64,000 nucleotides of DNA from Prevotellaceae bacterium UBA1746 (GCA_002314875.1 DCHS01000026.1:30044-94043); one strand, 5' to 3'. Positions 16,747 through 26,408 are shown, counted from the stretch's first letter. Translations and numbers: made by a program. The notes: a model not told the origin generated them from the sequence alone.

Positions 16747-18750
16747 ATGAGAAAACAATTTTTGCAAAATATCCTGAAAACGGGAGGTATCGCTGCTATG
16801 GCTTTGTCTGCGAACCTGGCATGGGGACAGAATGTGCCTGAGGTGATCAAGGAGACGGTGTTCGACATCAATACGAAGAAGGTGGGGGCAGAGATTCCCC
16901 ACACGATGTACGGCATCTTTTTCGAAGACATCAACTACGGCGCTGACGGCGGTCTCTACGGCGAACTCCTCAAGAACCGCTCGTTCGAATTTCCACAGCC
17001 CTTCATGGGTTGGAAGACGATCGGAGATGTGGAACTCCGCACGGGAAGTCCCTTCGAGCGCTGCCCTCACTACGCCCATCTCAGCAACCGTGACTACAAG
17101 GCTTCCGTCCTCCAGAACGAGGGATTCTTCGGCATCGGTTTTAACAAGGATGCTGAATACCGCCTGACGTTCTATGCGCGCGTTCCGGAAGGTGGAATGG
17201 CGGAACTGGAAATCCATATTATCAATACAGATCGCGACACTTCCAGCCAGTATGCCAGCGAAGACAAGATAACCGTCAGCGGCAAGGAATGGAAGAAGTA
17301 TGAACTGAAGATCCGCTCCAACGCCACCATCGCCAAGGGAGAGTTCCGTCTGTCCCTTTCCCACGCTTACAACAACAGTCTCGATCTGGAACATGTTTCT
17401 CTCTTCCCTGCTGAAACCTTCAAGAACGATGAAAATGGTTTACGCAAGGAACTGGCAGAGGCTTTGGAAAGCATGCACCCCGGTGTCTTCCGTTTCCCTG
17501 GCGGCTGCATCGTCGAGGGTAGCCGTCTCCCCCTCCGCTATCAGTGGAAGAACAGCATCGGCCCCGTCGAGAACCGTCCCCTCAACGACAACCGCTGGCA
17601 GTATACCTTCGGCCACCGCTCTTTCCCGGACTACTTCCAGTCCTATGGTCTCGGCTTCTATGAGTACTTCCGCCTCGCCGAGGAACTCGGTGCTGAACCG
17701 CTCCCCGTCCTCAGCGTGGGCCTGGCCTGCCAGTACGAGGGTGTGAACGAGGTTCCCCTCGATGAACTCCAGCCCTACATCGACGATGTCCTCGATCTCA
17801 TCGCCTTCGCCAACGGTGATCCCGCAACAAACAAGTGGGCTAAAGTGAGAAGTGAGATGGGACATGATAAACCCTTTAACCTTAAATATGTAGCCATCGG
17901 TAATGAGCAGTGGGGTTCAACCTATCCCGAGCATCTGAAACCCTTCATTGAACAGGTACGCAAGCAGTATCCGGACATCAAGATCATCGGTTCCGCCGGT
18001 CCTCAGTCCGAGGGCGAGGAGTTCGATTATCTCTGGCCGGAAATGAAGAAGCTGAAGGTGGATCTCGTCGACGAGCACTTCTACCGCAACGAGGAGTGGT
18101 TCCTCAGCCAGGGGAACCGCTACGACAAGTATGACCGCAAGGGTCCGAAGGTCTTCGCCGGCGAATATGCCTGCCACGGTGCTGAGAACGGCCGCAACCA
18201 TTTCCAGGCGGCACTCTGCGAAGCTGCCTTCATGACAGGACTGGAACGCAACGCCGATGTCGTTCCCATGGCAACCTACGCTCCCCTCTTCGCCCACGTG
18301 GACGGCTGGCAGTGGCGACCCGATGCGATATGGTTTGACAATCTTACAGTTGCCAAGAGCTGCTCCTTCATCGTTCAGAGTCTGTTCTCCAACAACAAGG
18401 GCAGCCATGTCGTTCCCCTGACGATGAACGGCAAGGCGGTGGCAGGCAACGAGGGCCAGAAGGGACTCTTTGCCAGTGCTGTCATGGACGACGCAACAGG
18501 TGAACTCATTGTCAAGGTTGTCAACACAGGTGAACAGCCGCAGATGGTCAACTTCAACCTCGCCGGTTTCCCCAAGGGTATCCACAACGGTACGGTGACC
18601 TCCCTCCATGCTGCGGATCCTGACGCTGAGAATTCCGTGGAGAATCCCCTCCTCGTCACTCCCTCTACGACACCTTTCTGCGCCCTCGACCAACGGGCCG
18701 TTCTCCCCATCCCCGCACAGACCTTTGTCATCCTCCGTATCGAAAAATAA
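16747..18750 (+). CDS. Alpha-L-arabinofuranosidase, GH51, secreted
   Basis: 667 residues from ATG 16747. It has a signal peptide (MRKQFLQNILKTGGIAAMALS...WGQ), an N-terminal GH51 region (IPHTMYGIFFEDINYGADGGLYGELLKNR), an inserted carbohydrate-binding-like segment (about 130-220), and the catalytic barrel. The acid/base is predicted as Glu387 in IGNEQWG and the nucleophile as Glu473 in FAGEYACHG. The C-terminal beta-sandwich ends FVILRIEK. It removes terminal arabinofuranose from arabinan or arabinoxylan, probably in the periplasm or on the surface. It stands alone with its own promoter, with no SusC/D pair next to it. Confidence 0.93.
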   Translation: MRKQFLQNILKTGGIAAMALSANLAWGQNVPEVIKETVFDINTKKVGAEIPHTMYGIFFEDINYGADGGLYGELLKNRSFEFPQPFMGWKTIGDVELRTGSPFERCPHYAHLSNRDYKASVLQNEGFFGIGFNKDAEYRLTFYARVPEGGMAELEIHIINTDRDTSSQYASEDKITVSGKEWKKYELKIRSNATIAKGEFRLSLSHAYNNSLDLEHVSLFPAETFKNDENGLRKELAEALESMHPGVFRFPGGCIVEGSRLPLRYQWKNSIGPVENRPLNDNRWQYTFGHRSFPDYFQSYGLGFYEYFRLAEELGAEPLPVLSVGLACQYEGVNEVPLDELQPYIDDVLDLIAFANGDPATNKWAKVRSEMGHDKPFNLKYVAIGNEQWGSTYPEHLKPFIEQVRKQYPDIKIIGSAGPQSEGEEFDYLWPEMKKLKVDLVDEHFYRNEEWFLSQGNRYDKYDRKGPKVFAGEYACHGAENGRNHFQAALCEAAFMTGLERNADVVPMATYAPLFAHVDGWQWRPDAIWFDNLTVAKSCSFIVQSLFSNNKGSHVVPLTMNGKAVAGNEGQKGLFASAVMDDATGELIVKVVNTGEQPQMVNFNLAGFPKGIHNGTVTSLHAADPDAENSVENPLLVTPSTTPFCALDQRAVLPIPAQTFVILRIEK

Positions 18751-18782
18751 GCCTTTGTCTTTGCCATACCAAAATTAATAAG

Positions 18783-18790
18783 TAATTTTG
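18783..18790 (+). promoter_or_regulatory. Predicted -7 element for the fused phosphoglycosyl transferase gene
   Basis: TAATTTTG followed by CACGC, 28 bp upstream of the ATG at 18819. Confidence 0.6.
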
Positions 18791-18818
18791 CACGCTGATA
18801 AAAACAACGAGCCATAAT

Positions 18819-20708
18819 ATGACGAGCCTCATCTTATATATTACCCTCTTCCCCTTCCTCCTCGCCTTCTGCTTCGGCATGATTGCCGTCCCGCAGCTGA
18901 TGCTGACGAGCTACACGAAGGACGTGTTCAGAAGAGGTACCGTTGACACTCCCCTGTGCCAACTGGCGGGCTTTGCCTTCTACCCCATCCTCGTCATTGT
19001 CTTCGGCCTCTCCATCGTCATCCCGCAAACGCAGTGGATCAAGGACTTACTGACGATGGACGTTATCTTCCAGTCGGTTTCCGGCAACAGCAACCGCCTC
19101 CTCCAGCTCGTCATCGGCAGTGCCTTCCTCTACCTCGTCGGTCTGAAGGACGACATGTCGCGCATCGACTCAAGGGCCAAGGCGGTCGTCATGATTGCCG
19201 CCATCAGCCTCTTCCCCGTCAGTCAGCTGTGGCTCAACGATCTCCACGGTCTCTTCGGCATCCACGCCATCCCCTCCTGGATCGGCATGCCCCTGACGAT
19301 CATCATGGGCCTCCTCATTACGGAAACCTTCAAACTGATGGACGGCCTCGATGGTCTGGCAAGCGGATACGGCATCATCATCTCCTCCCTCCTCCTCTTC
19401 TGCAGCGCATCGAGCCACTTCAGTCTTGCCAGCATCACGGCAGCCACCCTCATCGGTGTCCTCATTCCCTTCTGGCTCCAGAAGATGGTCAACAAGAACT
19501 GGCGCTCAACGATGATGGGGGACTCCGGCAGTCTTGTCATCGGATACATCATTACCTATCTCGTCATCGGCTGCTGCCGACAGACCTATTCGCTGGGAAT
19601 GATCGATGAGAAATATTTCCTCCTCATCCTCACCTCCGTCATGCTCCCCATCCTGGAGAACGTACGCGTTGTGTGGAGCCGAATCCGTGACGGCCGAGGC
19701 TGGAAGACTCCTGACCGAAACCAGATCAACCACAAGCTCCTCCGAACGGGGCTCCGCCGCTGGCAGATTGCCACGGCACTCGTCGGCATCAATGCCCTGT
19801 TCTTTGCCGTCAACAGCCTCGTCTTTGTCACCAGCATCAGCATCACGAGCCTGTTCATCTTCGACATCTGCTACTGGGTCATCCTCCACCTTGTCATCAA
19901 CCGCTTCATCAGCAACCGCGACCGCCGCTACTTCCGCCACGAGTGGAACAAGGTTTACGGACGCGAGGCATGGACAGCAAAGATCCGCTCCAACGCCAAG
20001 AGCACGGGCGGCCGCATCCGCGTCTTCACAGAGGACGACAACGTATCGGCCCACACCGTGGCACGATGGGCGGCAACGAACAAGGAAACGGCGTACATCC
20101 CTGACGGCATGACCTCCTTCGGCCGTAATACAAAGCGTATGACAGACCTCGTCATCGCCTTCTTCTGCCTCATCGTCTTCTCTCCCCTCTTCGCCATCAT
20201 CTACATCCTGGTGCGCCATGAGGACGGCGGTCCCGCCATCTACAAACAGGAACGCATCGGACGCTTCGGCCGTCCCTTCTTCATCTATAAATTCCGCTCC
20301 ATGCGCATGGATGCCGAAGACGCGGGACCTGCTCTCTACAATGCCACGGAAGGCGACGATCCAAGACTTACAAAGGTCGGACGCTTCATCCGCGCTCATC
20401 ATCTCGATGAACTTCCACAGGTTTGGAACGTCTTCCTCGGCGATATGGCCTTCGTGGGCTATCGTCCTGAGCGCCAGTTCTATATCGACCAGATTGTTGA
20501 AAAGGATCCGCGTTATGTCTTCCTCTATCAGATCCGTCCCGGTGTGACCTCCTACGCCACATTGTACAACGGTTATACGGACAGCGTGGAGAAGATGGTG
20601 CGCCGTCTGGAATACGATCTCTACTACCTCAAGCACCGCTCCTGGGCCTTTGACATGAAGATTCTCTGGAATACCTTCTACAGCATCGCCCACGGCAGGA
20701 AATTCTGA
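18819..20708 (+). CDS. Fused polytopic (MraY/WecA-like) and monotopic (WcaJ-like) phosphoglycosyl transferase
   Basis: One uninterrupted frame of 629 residues holds two initiating-enzyme types. Residues 1-about 365 are a multi-helix PF00953 domain with GLKDDMSRIDSRAK (Asp111-Asp112), MDGLDGLASG (Asp175, Asp178) and MMGDSGSL (Asp235). Residues about 436-629 are a PF02397 bacterial sugar transferase: RMTDLVIAFFCLIVFSPLF membrane hairpin, YKQERIGRFGRPFFIYKFRSM, catalytic Asp530-Glu531 in HHLDELPQVWNV, and FVGYRPERQFY. Both families transfer a sugar phosphate to undecaprenyl phosphate. In the first half the usual N-x-x-N before MDG is E-x-x-K (169, 172) and HIHH is QINH (302-305), so it may be altered or inactive. 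It has its own promoter and is near but not in the polysaccharide operon. Confidence 0.88.
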   Translation: MTSLILYITLFPFLLAFCFGMIAVPQLMLTSYTKDVFRRGTVDTPLCQLAGFAFYPILVIVFGLSIVIPQTQWIKDLLTMDVIFQSVSGNSNRLLQLVIGSAFLYLVGLKDDMSRIDSRAKAVVMIAAISLFPVSQLWLNDLHGLFGIHAIPSWIGMPLTIIMGLLITETFKLMDGLDGLASGYGIIISSLLLFCSASSHFSLASITAATLIGVLIPFWLQKMVNKNWRSTMMGDSGSLVIGYIITYLVIGCCRQTYSLGMIDEKYFLLILTSVMLPILENVRVVWSRIRDGRGWKTPDRNQINHKLLRTGLRRWQIATALVGINALFFAVNSLVFVTSISITSLFIFDICYWVILHLVINRFISNRDRRYFRHEWNKVYGREAWTAKIRSNAKSTGGRIRVFTEDDNVSAHTVARWAATNKETAYIPDGMTSFGRNTKRMTDLVIAFFCLIVFSPLFAIIYILVRHEDGGPAIYKQERIGRFGRPFFIYKFRSMRMDAEDAGPALYNATEGDDPRLTKVGRFIRAHHLDELPQVWNVFLGDMAFVGYRPERQFYIDQIVEKDPRYVFLYQIRPGVTSYATLYNGYTDSVEKMVRRLEYDLYYLKHRSWAFDMKILWNTFYSIAHGRKF

Positions 20709-20710
20709 AA

Positions 20711-20734
20711 TCTATAATCTTTAAAATATATACC
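20711..20734 (+). repeat. 24-bp AT-rich repeat, copy 1
   Basis: A 24-bp sequence starting TCTATAATCTTTAAAA and ending TATATACC lies just after the fused transferase gene. An identical copy lies at 39564-39587, after the PspC-gene terminator. Confidence 0.7.
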
Positions 20735-20775
20735 AAGGAAATAATTTTTCCTCCTTTTTATTGTTAAGTTCCATT

Positions 20776-22251
20776 ATGAGACGAATATCTCTCCTCTTTC
20801 TTTTTATCCTCAGCGTCTGCAGCTGTTTCGCAGACGAGGTAACCTACGACTTCAGCAGCGGCATCCCCGCAGGATGGACCGCCAGCACGGCTCCCTTCGG
20901 CTATGAAGGCGGCGACACCGGACGCGGCATGCAGTTTACGAGTTCCTCGACTCTCACCCTCGCAGGTGTTACCGATGTGACGAAAGTCGTTGTCACCTGC
21001 TCATCAAACATCGCTGACCAGAATACCATCGAAGTGAAGGTCGGCGGCAGTTCCTGGGGAAAGGAAACTTTTGCCAAGGAGAGCAATGTCGAGAAGTCTT
21101 TCAGCGGCAATGCTGCCAGCGGAAGCATCGAACTCGTCCTTACCCGTGCCAGCAAGTCCATCTACATCAAGACCGTGGTCGTAACCGGAAAGGTGACGGA
21201 CAACGGCGGTGGCGGCGGAGATGTTGACGAAAATCAACTTGATCCCAATTACACCTATTCTGAACCCACCCGCGTTCAGACTCCCGGCGACAGCTTCTCC
21301 AACCAGGCCTACTCCTTTATTAATAATAATATAGAGGTCAAGGCTTCCGTCGGTGCTGTAACCCAGGACTATTTCGGCTGCAACGCCGGCAACACCCTGA
21401 CCTTCACGGCGACAAAGCCCATCAAGGCCATCGTCATCGGAGGTTATGTGAAAAAAGACTTCGAGGCAACGGTGGACAACGGTGACATCGGATGTGTCGA
21501 CGCTTCCGACGACGCTGTAGAGGCTGACCCCGTGGTTGTCATCAAGGACATCGACAGCAAGACGGTGACCATCAGCTGCGACAAGCAGTTGCGCTGCTAC
21601 TATGCTGATTTCTATTTTGAGGAGAACCCTGACATCGAACTGGGCACTGGCGGCGGTGAGGAAGGTGACTACACCTACGACTGGGAACCGCAGACCCCGA
21701 CTACCCTTAACATCAGCTTCGATGAGGTTCAGTATGCTGACTACACACAGTATATGGGCTATCCCTACACGGACATTTACTTCCTCAGCGAGGACTACGA
21801 GATGGAGCTTGGCGTCTTCGCCTCTGCCGTTTCTGGTACTGTTCTCGAAGAGGGAACCTACGAAATCAACGATTCCTATGAAACCGGTACCGTCCAGGCT
21901 TCTCCCGGCGGTGACGAATATTACGACTACCCAGCCTTCATCGCTACAGGCTTTGAGATTGACGAGACGGATGGGGCTTCCTACTACACCATGGCCTACT
22001 ATCTTGTCAGCGGAACGCTCACCGTCGCTGCTGCTCCCGGAGGTGTGAAACTCACGCTCGATGCCAAGACCTACTATGGCTCTACCGTCAACGCAACCTT
22101 CACCGGTGCTGCTGTCAATGCGGGTGAGGATACGGACGGCATCGCTGCGGTTTCTGCTCCCACCGGCACAGAAGGAAAATTCCTCGACGGCCGCCGCATC
22201 GTCATCAAGCATGCCGGTCATACCTACAGCCTCAAGGGTGTGCGTATGTAA
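20776..22251 (+). CDS. Secreted protein of unknown function
   Basis: 491 residues from ATG 20776. It begins with a signal peptide (MRRISLLFLFILSVCSCFADE); the Cys pair near its end could be a lipobox but is not followed by a clear consensus. The mature protein is rich in Gly, Asp, Thr and Tyr, with beta-strand-like repeats and a Gly/Glu linker (GTGGGEEGDYTYDWEPQTP). The segment DFSSGIPAGWTAS resembles a carbohydrate-binding-like beta-sandwich start. The end (GKFLDGRRIVIKHAGHTYSLKGVRM) has the look of the short conserved C-terminal tail seen in Prevotella surface proteins. No enzyme motif was recognised. Likely an exported surface or adhesin-like protein. Confidence 0.7.
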   Translation: MRRISLLFLFILSVCSCFADEVTYDFSSGIPAGWTASTAPFGYEGGDTGRGMQFTSSSTLTLAGVTDVTKVVVTCSSNIADQNTIEVKVGGSSWGKETFAKESNVEKSFSGNAASGSIELVLTRASKSIYIKTVVVTGKVTDNGGGGGDVDENQLDPNYTYSEPTRVQTPGDSFSNQAYSFINNNIEVKASVGAVTQDYFGCNAGNTLTFTATKPIKAIVIGGYVKKDFEATVDNGDIGCVDASDDAVEADPVVVIKDIDSKTVTISCDKQLRCYYADFYFEENPDIELGTGGGEEGDYTYDWEPQTPTTLNISFDEVQYADYTQYMGYPYTDIYFLSEDYEMELGVFASAVSGTVLEEGTYEINDSYETGTVQASPGGDEYYDYPAFIATGFEIDETDGASYYTMAYYLVSGTLTVAAAPGGVKLTLDAKTYYGSTVNATFTGAAVNAGEDTDGIAAVSAPTGTEGKFLDGRRIVIKHAGHTYSLKGVRM

Positions 22252-22402
22252 TATGACTGAGGCAATAGGAATGGCGATTGGCCCTGGTTCAGATAAAGCC
22301 AAAAGTTTTATTTCTTAAACCGAAAATGACAAAAACGCCCTACGATATCTCTTTTTCAACAAAAAAATAGGGAAAATGCTTGTGACATTCAATAGAATGA
22401 TG

Positions 22403-22410
22403 TAATTTTG
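22403..22410 (+). promoter_or_regulatory. Predicted -7 element for the tRNA-Gln genes
   Basis: TAATTTTG followed by CATCCGC, 52 bp upstream of the first tRNA. Confidence 0.6.
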
Positions 22411-22461
22411 CATCCGCTTACGAAGCAAAACCGATGGGAGGGCATCCCAGAGGAAAATGCT

Positions 22462-22533
22462 TGGGGTATGGTGTAATTGGCAACACTGCAGATTCTGGTC
22501 CTGCCTTTCCTGGTTCGAGTCCGGGTACCCCAA
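22462..22533 (+). tRNA. tRNA-Gln (anticodon CTG), copy 1
   Basis: 72-nt cloverleaf. Acceptor TGGGGTA/TACCCCA, D arm GTGT/ACAC, anticodon loop TTCTGGT with CTG, T arm CCTGG-TTCGAGT-CCGGG. The anticodon stem GCAGA/CCTGC has an A-C mismatch at the pair closing the loop. Confidence 0.9.
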
Positions 22534-22664
22534 CAAAGTTTCAAGCTGGTTCAAAAGAACACAAGCGTAAGCTTTACGTCGATGGCAAAAGCATAAGACG
22601 TTCTACTCATCCTGCAAAAGCAGCGGTGGGCATCGCCCCGGGAGGGCATCCCGGAGCATAACAT

Positions 22665-22736
22665 TGGGGTATGGTGTAATTGGCAACACTGCAGATTCTG
22701 GTCCTGCCTTTCCTGGTTCGAGTCCGGGTACCCCAA
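22665..22736 (+). tRNA. tRNA-Gln (anticodon CTG), copy 2
   Basis: Identical to the copy at 22462-22533 over the full mature length. The leader also repeats a GGGAGGGCATCCC-like motif, so the unit was probably tandemly duplicated. Confidence 0.9.
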
Positions 22737-22740
22737 CATA

Positions 22741-22782
22741 AAGAAGTCATCAATCTTCCGATTGGTGACTTCTTTGTTTTTT
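22741..22782 (+). terminator. Rho-independent terminator after tRNA-Gln
   Basis: Long stem AAGAAGTCAtCAATC / GATTGGTGACTTCTT with loop TTCC, then TTGTTTTTTG. Confidence 0.85.
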
Positions 22783-22800
22783 GTTATTAACTGTATCTGT

Positions 22801-23784
22801 TTACGAGCGGATGAAGTGGAGGGCGAAACGGCCGAGACGCCAACCGCCACGGCCACCGTGGGAAACATACCATACGAGGAACATCGGCCAGAAGTCGCGG
22901 ATGTCGAGGGGAAGACGCTTCGCAAGATCAGGATTGCCCTCTATCATCAGACGACCACGGAGGATGGCGACACGGTAAATCAACGCACAGGTGGCTTTCT
23001 TGTCAAAGAGCGCAAAGGCCTCGGCAAGGATGACTTCCAAAGCATCCTTTATATTATCAAAGGAGTCGCTGAAGGACATACCGGTGATGCTCTCGGGATG
23101 CTGGTAGATACGGTGGAAAACTTTCTTGTTCCATGCCAGACGGGGGTTTTCAACGGTGAGGTTCGGAGTTCCCTGGCAAAGGATGCATTGCCCTGACAAC
23201 AGGCGGAGACCCAACTCATAGTCCTGCCAGATCATCAGGTCTTCATGCCAACCGCCGATGGCGCGGATGTATTCCGTCTTCACCAGGAAGGTCTGCGTAC
23301 TGATGTTCAGCGCCAGAAGATGGTCGTAAATGGTGGGATTCTTCCAGCCAGCACGGACACGGGAACTGCCGTCGGGGAAGAACAGACGGGTGCGGGCAAG
23401 GCAGACATCGGCATCACCGATGCTCTCAAGCATCGACGGGATGAAGTCCGCTGAGAATTCATCATCGCTGTCGAAGAAGCAGCAGTATTCGCCCTTTGCC
23501 GCTGCAAGACCTATATTACGCGCAGCACAGGCTCCTGCCTTGGGACAATCAAGGAGAAGGGCCACAGCATCATTTGAAGCATCCAATGGAGCATCCGCAG
23601 CAATATTTGCATCTGAATAATCCTTACAGAACTGCTCACAGAGCGCACGGCTGTTATCCTTGCTGGCATTATCGACAAAGATGATTTCAAGCGGACGGTA
23701 ATCCACCGCTCGCAGGGAATCGAAAAGACGCGGCAAGGTGTCTTCACGATTGTATACCGGAATAATGATAGAGACTAAAAACAT
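22801..23784 (-). CDS. Glycosyltransferase family 2
   Basis: 327 residues from the ATG at 23784 (MFLVSIIIPVYNREDTLPRLF). GT2 motifs: LEIIFVDNASKDNSRAL, CCFFDSDDEF (metal-binding DSDD) and the later WHEDLMIWQDYELGLRLL, which resembles the E-D acid region. The C-terminal end is basic (SHGGRGGWRLGRFALHFIRS). The frame overlaps the end of the calcium ATPase gene by 10 bp, so it is translated from the same transcript, although no functional link is known. The target could be a lipid or surface glycan. Confidence 0.85.
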   Translation of the reverse strand: MFLVSIIIPVYNREDTLPRLFDSLRAVDYRPLEIIFVDNASKDNSRALCEQFCKDYSDANIAADAPLDASNDAVALLLDCPKAGACAARNIGLAAAKGEYCCFFDSDDEFSADFIPSMLESIGDADVCLARTRLFFPDGSSRVRAGWKNPTIYDHLLALNISTQTFLVKTEYIRAIGGWHEDLMIWQDYELGLRLLSGQCILCQGTPNLTVENPRLAWNKKVFHRIYQHPESITGMSFSDSFDNIKDALEVILAEAFALFDKKATCALIYRVAILRGRLMIEGNPDLAKRLPLDIRDFWPMFLVWYVSHGGRGGWRLGRFALHFIRS

Positions 23785-26390
23785 TTTCTTATAATTTCTC
23801 CTACCCACAGAACGCAGGAGGTGAGACCGATGATGACGAGCCACTCAACGATGCTGAGGGGTTCCACTGAGAACATTTCGCCACCGAAGAGGACAATGAT
23901 AAGCTGGCCGATGATGATGGCGCTGGCAATTCCCACAAAGCCTTTCGCACGGAAGAGGGTTCCGGCAGTTCGGCCTGTCATAAAGGCGGCAGCGTTGAAG
24001 AGATTCCAGAACTGGATCATCACGAATACCGTAAAGAAGAAACTCTGGCCGTGACGGTTCATATCGCCAGCCATGCCATAGTCATAACCCAGAAGACCAT
24101 TGAGATAACCATTCTCCATCGCTACCAGAAGGCCGACAAGAAGGGTCGCCAGGAGGGCACCCACTCCTATGATATTCCACCACATGGGCGTGGAAATGAT
24201 AAAGGAGGTACGACGGCGCGGCTTTTCCTTCATCACCTTCGGCGTGGGAGGAAGGGAGGCGAGAGCCATAGCGGCAAAGGTATCCATGATGAGGTTGACC
24301 CACAACATCTGCGTAACGGTCAACGGTGATTCCTTGCCGGTGAATGCGCCGATGAGGACAACTACAACGGCGATGACGCAGACGGTCATCTGGAAGAGTA
24401 CAAAGCGCTGGATATTGCGGTAGAGGCTTCTGCCCCACATCACCGCACGGGCAATGGATGAGAAGCTGTTGTCGATGATGGTGATATCGGAGGCTTCCTT
24501 TGCCACACTCGTTCCGTCTCCCATAGAAAGACCGACATGGGCAGCATTGAGGGCAGGGGCATCGTTGGTACCGTCACCTGTCACTGCCACAACCTGCCCC
24601 TTCTGCTGAAGGGCTTCGACGAGACGGCGCTTGTCCATGGGGCGGGCGCGGGCGATGATGCGGAGGTCAAGAACACGCTCTGCCAATTCCTCATCGGTGA
24701 GAGCAGCAAATTCAGGACCTGTGATGCAGTGGCGGTCAAGATCATCATTGACAGCTTCGAAGATACCAATCTGACGGCCGATTTCCTTGGCGGTCCCCAT
24801 GGTATCTCCTGTCACAATCGTCACCTTGATACCGGCTTTCAGACATTCCCCGACAGCAGGCGGAACATCTTCGCGGACAGGATCGGCAATGGCGACGACG
24901 CCCATGAAAGTCAGTCCCTGGCCATCCACCTCGTAGGCAAAGCCCAGAGTCCTGCGGCCCTGCTGCTGGTAACCGCGAAGCTTCCATTCAAGTTCCTCAT
25001 GGGGAATATAGGTATCGTTGCAGAGGCCGAAGACAATCTCGGGGGCTCCCTTGACATAGCGGATGACCTTGCCAGGGAAAGCCTCGGAGCGTACGGTGAC
25101 CGCCATGTATTTCCTTTCCGTCGAGAAGGGAACTTCTTCCAGAACTTCCACATTCTCGCGGATGGTACGATAGTCCACACCACGCTGATGGAGCCAGAGG
25201 AGCAGCGCACCTTCAGTGGGATTTCCCAAGGGACGGGGAGCAGCACCGCTGAAATCCAGCTGGGCCGTGGAGTTGACGGCGATTCCTTCATTGATGAGAT
25301 CATCGGTACGGGAGACTTCAAAATCTGCATCGCAGACCTGCATACGGTTCTGCGTCAGGGTTCCTGTCTTATCGGTACAAATAACGGTGGTAGCGCCCAT
25401 CGTCTCGCAGGCATGCATCTTGCGGACGAGGTTGTTGGTCTTCAACATGCGGCGCATGGAGAGGGCAAGACAAAGACTCACCGCCATGGGAAGTCCTTCG
25501 GGAACGGCACAGACAATGAGGGCCACTGCCACCATGAAGGAATTCAGCAGGAGTTCGAAGACGGTCAGCCAGTCGTAATGGCCATAGTTCCCTACGAAAT
25601 ATATCGCCAGACGCCCTGCGATGAGTACCACGGCAATGACATAGGAGAACTGGGTGATGTATTTCGCCAGACGCTCCAGCTGCTCGTCAAGGGGAGTCTT
25701 CACGCTGTTGTCAATCTGTGCAGCTTCGTAGACCTTGCCATTCTCGGTAGCATCGCCGACGGCAAAGACTTTTGCAACGCCATGGCCTTCCATCACCGTC
25801 GTTCCACGCATGACATGGTTCGTCGGGAAGGTAGCCTCAGGATCCTTGTCCTCCGGACGGACACTCTTTACACAGACAGGTTCGCCAGTCAAGGTTGACT
25901 CGTCAATATGCAGTGAGGTTGACTCCAGAAGTTCAGCGTCAGCGGGAATTTCCTGGCCGGTGGAAAGGAGGAGGATGTCGCCGACGACGACATCGCGCTT
26001 GGGGATCTCACAACTGTTGCCATCGCGGATGACCATGACAAGTTCCTCGTCATTGACCTGGTTCAGCACGGAGAATTCCTTCTCAGCCTTCAGTTCAAAA
26101 TAGAAGGAGATGACGGTAGCCAGAAGGATGGCCACAAAGATTCCCACGGGCTCCAGGAATACGGAGAACTGTCCGTGATGGTCGGTGGCACCATAGTAGT
26201 TGTAGCAGGCAATGCCGATGCTGAAGAAACCGGCAACGAGGAGGACAACAATCAGTGGCTCAGCAAATTTCTCGCCGAGCTTCTTCCATACAGACTCCTT
26301 CTCGGGAGGTGTCAGGACATTGCTTCCAAAGTGAGCACGACTCTCCGCCACTTCAGCAGCAGAGAGTCCTACGTAGTGTTGTTTAGCCAT
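23775..26390 (-). CDS. Calcium-type P-type ATPase (PMCA/SERCA-like)
   Basis: 871 residues, ten membrane helices. N-terminal cation ATPase domain (HYVGLSAAEVAESRAHFGSNVLTPPE), actuator TGEPV motif (about 170), phosphorylation motif CTDKTGTLTQNRM (about residue 339), nucleotide-binding KGAPE, hinge VTGDGTNDAPAL, and the C-terminal cation ATPase helices. PEGLPMAVSL in helix 4 is typical of calcium pumps. It exports Ca2+ or a similar divalent cation using ATP. The leader between this gene and the Na/Pi gene carries the CCGGAA repeat array. No own TAnnTTTG promoter was seen, so it may be read from the Na/Pi promoter. Confidence 0.93.
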   Translation of the reverse strand: MAKQHYVGLSAAEVAESRAHFGSNVLTPPEKESVWKKLGEKFAEPLIVVLLVAGFFSIGIACYNYYGATDHHGQFSVFLEPVGIFVAILLATVISFYFELKAEKEFSVLNQVNDEELVMVIRDGNSCEIPKRDVVVGDILLLSTGQEIPADAELLESTSLHIDESTLTGEPVCVKSVRPEDKDPEATFPTNHVMRGTTVMEGHGVAKVFAVGDATENGKVYEAAQIDNSVKTPLDEQLERLAKYITQFSYVIAVVLIAGRLAIYFVGNYGHYDWLTVFELLLNSFMVAVALIVCAVPEGLPMAVSLCLALSMRRMLKTNNLVRKMHACETMGATTVICTDKTGTLTQNRMQVCDADFEVSRTDDLINEGIAVNSTAQLDFSGAAPRPLGNPTEGALLLWLHQRGVDYRTIRENVEVLEEVPFSTERKYMAVTVRSEAFPGKVIRYVKGAPEIVFGLCNDTYIPHEELEWKLRGYQQQGRRTLGFAYEVDGQGLTFMGVVAIADPVREDVPPAVGECLKAGIKVTIVTGDTMGTAKEIGRQIGIFEAVNDDLDRHCITGPEFAALTDEELAERVLDLRIIARARPMDKRRLVEALQQKGQVVAVTGDGTNDAPALNAAHVGLSMGDGTSVAKEASDITIIDNSFSSIARAVMWGRSLYRNIQRFVLFQMTVCVIAVVVVLIGAFTGKESPLTVTQMLWVNLIMDTFAAMALASLPPTPKVMKEKPRRRTSFIISTPMWWNIIGVGALLATLLVGLLVAMENGYLNGLLGYDYGMAGDMNRHGQSFFFTVFVMIQFWNLFNAAAFMTGRTAGTLFRAKGFVGIASAIIIGQLIIVLFGGEMFSVEPLSIVEWLVIIGLTSCVLWVGEIIRKCF

Positions 26391-26408
26391 AGGGCTTGGA
26401 GGGTTAAG

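Noticed and set aside
19506..20693. Long minus-strand frame opposite the fused transferase
   Set aside because: Acidic, low-complexity translation without domains; it is a shadow produced by the GC-rich codon pattern of the real gene.
24537..25898. 453-residue plus-strand frame opposite the calcium ATPase
   Set aside because: No start signal or domain; the minus strand encodes all P-type ATPase motifs.
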